A stretch of DNA of 64,000 nt. It comes from Oscillospiraceae bacterium (GTDB taxonomy: Bacteria > Bacillota > Clostridia > Oscillospirales > CAG-272). The notes beneath the pieces were generated by a model. The model saw nothing but the letters and a program-made list of their open reading frames with translations, did not search any database and was not told where the DNA came from. The stretch is taken from the NCBI GenBank assembly GCA_015064355.1, contig SVSJ01000002.1:54327-118326 (forward strand), given 5' to 3'. Of this stretch, positions 60,694 to 64,000 are shown one piece after another. Position numbers and translations under genes: made by a program. Numbering within the stretch: position 1 is the stretch's first letter; each line of letters begins with the position of its first letter.

Positions 60694-62052
60694 TTATTTC
60701 TTTTTCTTGCCGAGTACGATGCCGAGGCCTGCGCCAACAACTACAACAACAGCAACGATAGCGATGATGAGACCTGTGTTGCTCTTTTCTACAGGTTCTT
60801 CAACCTTGGGAGCTTCAGTAGCGGGAGCCTCAGTAGCAGGAGCTTCTGTTGCGGGTGCTTCTGTTGCAGGAGCTTCTGTTGCAGGTGCTTCTGTTGCAGG
60901 TGCTTCTGTTGCAGGTGCTTCTGTTGCGGGAGCCTCTGTTGCGGGAGCTTCTGTTGCAGGAGCCTCTGTAGCAGGAGCCTCTGTAGCAGGAGCCTCTGTA
61001 GCAGGTGCTTCTGTTGCAGGAGCCTCTGTTGCAGGAGCCTCTGTAGCAGGAGCCTCTGTAGCAGGAGCCTCTGTAGCAGGTGCTTCTGTTGCGGGAGCTT
61101 CTGTTGCAGGTGCTTCTGTTGCAGGTGCCTCTGTTGCAGGTGCCTCTGTTGCAGGTGCTTCTGTTGTGGGTGCTTCTGTTGAAGGTGCTTCTGTTGCAGG
61201 TGCTTCTGTTGCAGGTGCTTCTGTGGAAGGTGTTACGTCGCCCTGTGCAGGATCAATGAGAACGATTGTGTTAACGGTGGGAATGTCAAACTCAGTGAAG
61301 TACTTACCCCAGCTGATGTAGCCTGCGTAACCTTCGTCAGAAGCGCTTCTGGAGCTAATACGGAGAAGCGCGGTACCAAGTTCCATACCATGGAGATTAT
61401 TCTTAGGGTTGAGACCGATATTTGCAAGAGGAATAGCGATAATGCAGTGGAGATAATCACCGTCGTGGTAAATAATGCAGTCACAATCTGTTGCAGCGCC
61501 ACCGGTTGAGGTGGTAAAATCGTCAAAGTCAAGTGTCCAGTAGAAATCAAACATAGATTCATACTGGTCGTAGTAGGCGGAAACGTCAGGATACTTTGAA
61601 CTTTCTATAGCCTGGATACCGCTTGTTACGGACTTGAAGCCTTCGAGAGGCTGAATCCACATCTGAACGCCGTCGCCTCTCCACTTCTGAATAGCGCCGG
61701 AAGGCTCGGTATCAGCAGTCTTAAGACCGAAGTAAAGGTACTTCTTGTCCCAGAGATAGTAAAGGCTCACATCGTTGTCTTCAGGGAAAACTTCGCTAAG
61801 CGCGGGGTTAGCCTCAAGGGTGGATTTGTCGTGAATGGGATTGCTCTTCTGCCAGAACTGGTAGGAGAATGCGTTTTCAGACTTGGAGTTGAAGACGATA
61901 GCGGGTTCGCCCCAGGACTCGTCAATTTCCTCAAGGTTGGGTTCCTCGTCAACCTTCTGCGCCTTAACAACTGTACCAACAGCTGCATTTGCAACAACTG
62001 CAAAGCTGATCATCAGTACAGCTACAAGGATGAGTGTAATGAGTTTCTTCAT
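60694..62052 (-). CDS. Surface protein 2: CBM9-like domain, TEAPA stalk, C-terminal anchor
   Basis: 452 aa with the same plan as protein 1: identical signal peptide, a CBM9-like domain of about 250 residues (VSLYYLWDKKYLYFGLKT, WRGDGVQMWIQP), a stalk of about 28 TEAPA units beginning STEAPATEAP, and an identical anchor with KKKK. The globular domain differs clearly from protein 1, while signal, stalk and anchor are almost the same, which points to duplication followed by change of the binding face. GGAG precedes the ATG. Confidence 0.82.
   Translation of the reverse strand: MKKLITLILVAVLMISFAVVANAAVGTVVKAQKVDEEPNLEEIDESWGEPAIVFNSKSENAFSYQFWQKSNPIHDKSTLEANPALSEVFPEDNDVSLYYLWDKKYLYFGLKTADTEPSGAIQKWRGDGVQMWIQPLEGFKSVTSGIQAIESSKYPDVSAYYDQYESMFDFYWTLDFDDFTTSTGGAATDCDCIIYHDGDYLHCIIAIPLANIGLNPKNNLHGMELGTALLRISSRSASDEGYAGYISWGKYFTEFDIPTVNTIVLIDPAQGDVTPSTEAPATEAPATEAPSTEAPTTEAPATEAPATEAPATEAPATEAPATEAPATEAPATEAPATEAPATEAPATEAPATEAPATEAPATEAPATEAPATEAPATEAPATEAPATEAPATEAPATEAPATEAPATEAPATEAPKVEEPVEKSNTGLIIAIVAVVVVVGAGLGIVLGKKKK
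60804..61220 (-). repeat. 15-bp tandem repeat of surface protein 2
   Basis: About 28 in-frame units of the same 15-bp type, with short runs of identical units such as repeated GCCTCTGTAGCAGGA. Confidence 0.9.
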
Positions 62053-62103
62053 GAGTTTTACTCCTTATAAATATTGAAAATAGTAAATAATACGCTAATC
62101 AGT

Positions 62104-62132
62104 ATTATATCACACTACATAATCAATTTCTA
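62104..62132 (-). promoter_or_regulatory. Promoter of surface protein 2
   Basis: TAGAAA (62127-62132), 17 bases, TATAAT (62104-62109) on the minus strand. Confidence 0.65.
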
Positions 62133-62178
62133 CGGTATTTCCTCCAAAAAAATATTCAGTAATTTGTACGTTCAGCAT

Positions 62179-62211
62179 AAAAAAGGGACTCACGCATGGT
62201 GAACCCCTTTT
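62179..62211 (-). terminator. Terminator of surface protein 3
   Basis: AAAAGGGACTCAC and GTGAACCCCTTTT arms; a near copy of the terminator after surface protein 2. Confidence 0.8.
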
Positions 62212-62226
62212 ATGTATTTGGTTTAA

Positions 62227-63633
62227 TTATTTCTTCTTTTTGCCGAGTACGATGCCGAGGCCTGCGCCAACAACAACTACTACAGCAACGATTGCGATGA
62301 TGAGACCTGTGTTGTTCTTTTCTACGGGTTCTTCAACCTTGGGAGCTTCTGTTGCGGGTGCCTCTGTTGCAGGAGCTTCTGTTGCGGGTGCTTCTGTAGC
62401 AGGAGCTTCTGTAGTAGGTGCTTCAGTTGCAGGTGCTTCAGTTGCAGGTGCCTCAGTTGCAGGAGCCTCTGTAGCGGGTGCTTCTGTAGCAGGTGCCTCA
62501 GTTGCAGGAGCCTCTGTAGCGGGTGCTTCTGTAGCAGGAGCTTCAGTAGCAGGTGCTTCAGTTGCAGGTGCCTCAGTTGCAGGAGCCTCTGTAGCGGGTG
62601 CTTCAGTAGCAGGAGCCTCTGTAGCGGGAGCTTCAGTTGCAGGTGCTTCTGTTGCGGGAGCCTCTGTAGCGGGTGCTTCTGTTGCGGGTGCTTCTGTAGC
62701 GGGTGCTTCTGTTGCGGGAGCCTCTGTTGCGGGTGCTTCTGTTGCGGGTGCTTCTGTTGCGGGTGCTTCTGTTGCGGGAGCCTCTGTAGCGGGTGCTTCT
62801 GTTTCACCGCCGATGCTACCCTGTGCAGGGTCTACAAGAATAACCTCGTTAAGCTGATCAACTTTTGTTTCCATGAAGAATCTACCCCATGCAAGCCATC
62901 CGGAATATCCGCGGTCGTCAGGGCAACGGGAGCTTACACGAAGGAGAGCTGTAGCAAGACGAGCACCGTGGAGGTTCTGCTTAGGATTAAGGCCAACCTC
63001 TGTAAGCGGAATAGCTATGTAAACGTAAAGGTATCCGTCTTCGTCAACCCAAGCATTGCAGTCAAGTTCAGTAGCGCCACCACCGGAATGTGAGGAATAG
63101 TCGTCCATGTCAAGAGTTACAGAGAAGTCATACTTGGAGTTTGCGTCATAAACTGCGTCAACTTCACCCTGTTCATATGAACTCATAACGTATTCGTTGC
63201 CGCGCATGATTTCGAAGGGAGCGAGCCACATCTGAACGCCGTCACCCATGTATGGGAATGTAAAGCCTGAAGGTTCAGTATCGGGTGTCTTCATACCGAA
63301 ATACAGATACTTGTTGTCCCAAAGATAATAAAGTTCAACATCGCCGTCTTCAGGTTCAAGTCCTGCAGAAATGTGTGAGTGTGCAGTCCAAAGGTCTTCG
63401 CCGATGTGGGGATTTTCCTTGTACCAGAACTTGTAAAGCTCTGTGTTAGGGGAAGAAGAGTTAATAACGATAGCGGGTTCGCCCCAGGATTCGTCAATAA
63501 ACGGAGTCTCATTTTCCATATTGGGGGCCTTGTCAACCTTTGTAGCATATACTGTTGTTCTTTCAGCGTTTACCATAACAGCAAAGCCGATCATCATAAC
63601 AGCCACAAGGATAAGTGTGATGATTTTTTTCAT
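62227..63633 (-). CDS. Surface protein 3: CBM9-like domain, TEAPA stalk, C-terminal anchor
   Basis: 468 aa. Signal peptide KKIITLILVAVMMIGFAVMVNA, slightly different from proteins 1 and 2. CBM9-like domain with VELYYLWDNKYLYFGMKT and YMGDGVQMWLAP; stalk of about 31 TEAPA units; anchor as in the others with EKNNTGLIIAIV before the helix. The N-terminal domain is closer to protein 2 than to protein 1. GGAG precedes the ATG. Confidence 0.82.
   Translation of the reverse strand: MKKIITLILVAVMMIGFAVMVNAERTTVYATKVDKAPNMENETPFIDESWGEPAIVINSSSPNTELYKFWYKENPHIGEDLWTAHSHISAGLEPEDGDVELYYLWDNKYLYFGMKTPDTEPSGFTFPYMGDGVQMWLAPFEIMRGNEYVMSSYEQGEVDAVYDANSKYDFSVTLDMDDYSSHSGGGATELDCNAWVDEDGYLYVYIAIPLTEVGLNPKQNLHGARLATALLRVSSRCPDDRGYSGWLAWGRFFMETKVDQLNEVILVDPAQGSIGGETEAPATEAPATEAPATEAPATEAPATEAPATEAPATEAPATEAPATEAPATEAPATEAPATEAPATEAPATEAPATEAPATEAPATEAPATEAPATEAPATEAPATEAPATEAPATEAPATEAPATEAPTTEAPATEAPATEAPATEAPATEAPKVEEPVEKNNTGLIIAIVAVVVVVGAGLGIVLGKKKK
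62340..62800 (-). repeat. 15-bp tandem repeat of surface protein 3
   Basis: About 31 in-frame units. A higher-order period of several units (GCTTCAGTTGCAGGTGCC and neighbours) is visible around 62410-62600. Confidence 0.9.
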
Positions 63634-63681
63634 AGGTGTTACTCCTTATAATTTTTTAAAAGATTCCTCTTTTACAAAATA

Positions 63682-63690
63682 ATTATATCA
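63682..63690 (-). promoter_or_regulatory. Extended -10 element of surface protein 3
   Basis: TGATATAAT on the minus strand; no good -35 at 17 bases. Confidence 0.5.
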
Positions 63691-63774
63691 CGCAAAAAAC
63701 AAGGAATAAATGGATATTTTCCACCAATTCATGTAATAATTACACTTATATCCATTTAATATCGATACAGTTAC

Positions 63775-63801
63775 AAAAGAATCCGCATTACGCGGATCTC
63801 T
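63775..63801 (-). terminator. Terminator of surface protein 4
   Basis: On the minus strand GATCCGC and GCGGATTC arms around GTAAT, followed by TTTTG. Confidence 0.75.
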
Positions 63802-63827
63802 CTTGTATGTAGGTTCTATAGGTTTAA

Positions 63828-64000
63828 TTATTTCTTTTTCTTGCCGAGTACGATGCCGAGGCCTGCGCCAACAACTACAACAACAGCAACGATTGCGATA
63901 ATGAGACCTGTGTTGTTCTTTTCTACAGGTTCTTCAACCTTGGGAGCTTCAGTAGCGGGAGCCTCAGTAGCAGGTGCTTCTGTTGCGGGTGCTTCTGTTA
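63828..64000 (-). CDS. Surface protein 4, C-terminal part (5' end outside window)
   Basis: About 57 codons are present: several TEAPA units, the linker PKVEEPVEKNNTGLI, the membrane helix and KKKK, as in protein 3. The coding frame is open to the window edge. It shows the tandem family continues beyond the window. Whether its N-terminal domain is CBM9-like is not visible. Confidence 0.85.
   Translation of the reverse strand, partial: TEAPATEAPATEAPATEAPKVEEPVEKNNTGLIIAIVAVVVVVGAGLGIVLGKKKK

Noticed and set aside
59224..62800. Repeats considered as a CRISPR array
   Set aside because: Units are 15 bp, directly adjacent with no spacers, and encode a pentapeptide stalk; no cas genes are present.

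Overview
The window reads as a chromosomal segment of an anaerobic, Gram-positive Clostridia-type bacterium, probably an uncultured gut or rumen member. The signs are FeoAB with an MntR-size DtxR regulator, a DUF3794/SPOCS-domain gene typical of spore formers, a T-box riboswitch, lipoprotein signal peptides, a ylm/sepF/divIVA division cluster, strong AGGAGG ribosome sites and TTGACA-N17-TATAAT promoters. No rRNA, tRNA or CRISPR array was seen. Taxonomy is inferred from gene content only.

Left part (1-23300): iron uptake (feoA-feoB with a divergent DtxR/MntR regulator); a 1.2-kb non-coding block of palindromic repeats; a phenylacetate-CoA ligase/ACT-protein pair; a TIM-barrel isomerase-like gene; two tandem orphan solute-binding lipoproteins; and an unusual gene joining a xylose-isomerase-like TIM barrel to an AMP-forming acyl-CoA ligase. 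That gene lies behind a T-box whose specifier reads as CUC (leucine). An AraC regulator follows, then a three-gene cassette (TerB-domain protein, P-loop ATPase, Lhr-like helicase) that matches the Shango anti-phage system, and uvrA.

Middle part (23300-36700): a compact minus-strand operon of fifteen phage structural genes, from small terminase to tail fibre. It has no tape measure, lysis, integrase, repressor or replication genes. Its promoter carries a LexA/SOS box between -35 and -10. Beyond it are a lipoprotein gene bounded by 16-bp direct repeats (one copy is the 3' end of barstar) and a barnase/barstar pair preceded by two tandem 14-bp palindromes.

Right part (36700-64000): a PpiC foldase and acyl-ACP thioesterase, fba, a second copy of the composite repeat, fucI, a HAD protein, MazG, and a long housekeeping run on the minus strand (rbfA, nrnA, truB, an HlyD-like protein, yggS, sepF, yggT, ylmH, divIVA, lspA, rluD). 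Then come capA, an SbcD/SbcC-like pair and a TRIC-type channel. The window ends in a tandem family of at least four surface proteins: CBM9-like domain, a long TEAPA pentapeptide stalk encoded by 15-bp DNA repeats, and a C-terminal membrane anchor.

The most notable points are the leucine T-box on an acyl-CoA ligase fusion, the SOS-controlled tape-measure-less phage operon, the composite repeats with compensating stems, and the stalked surface-protein array.
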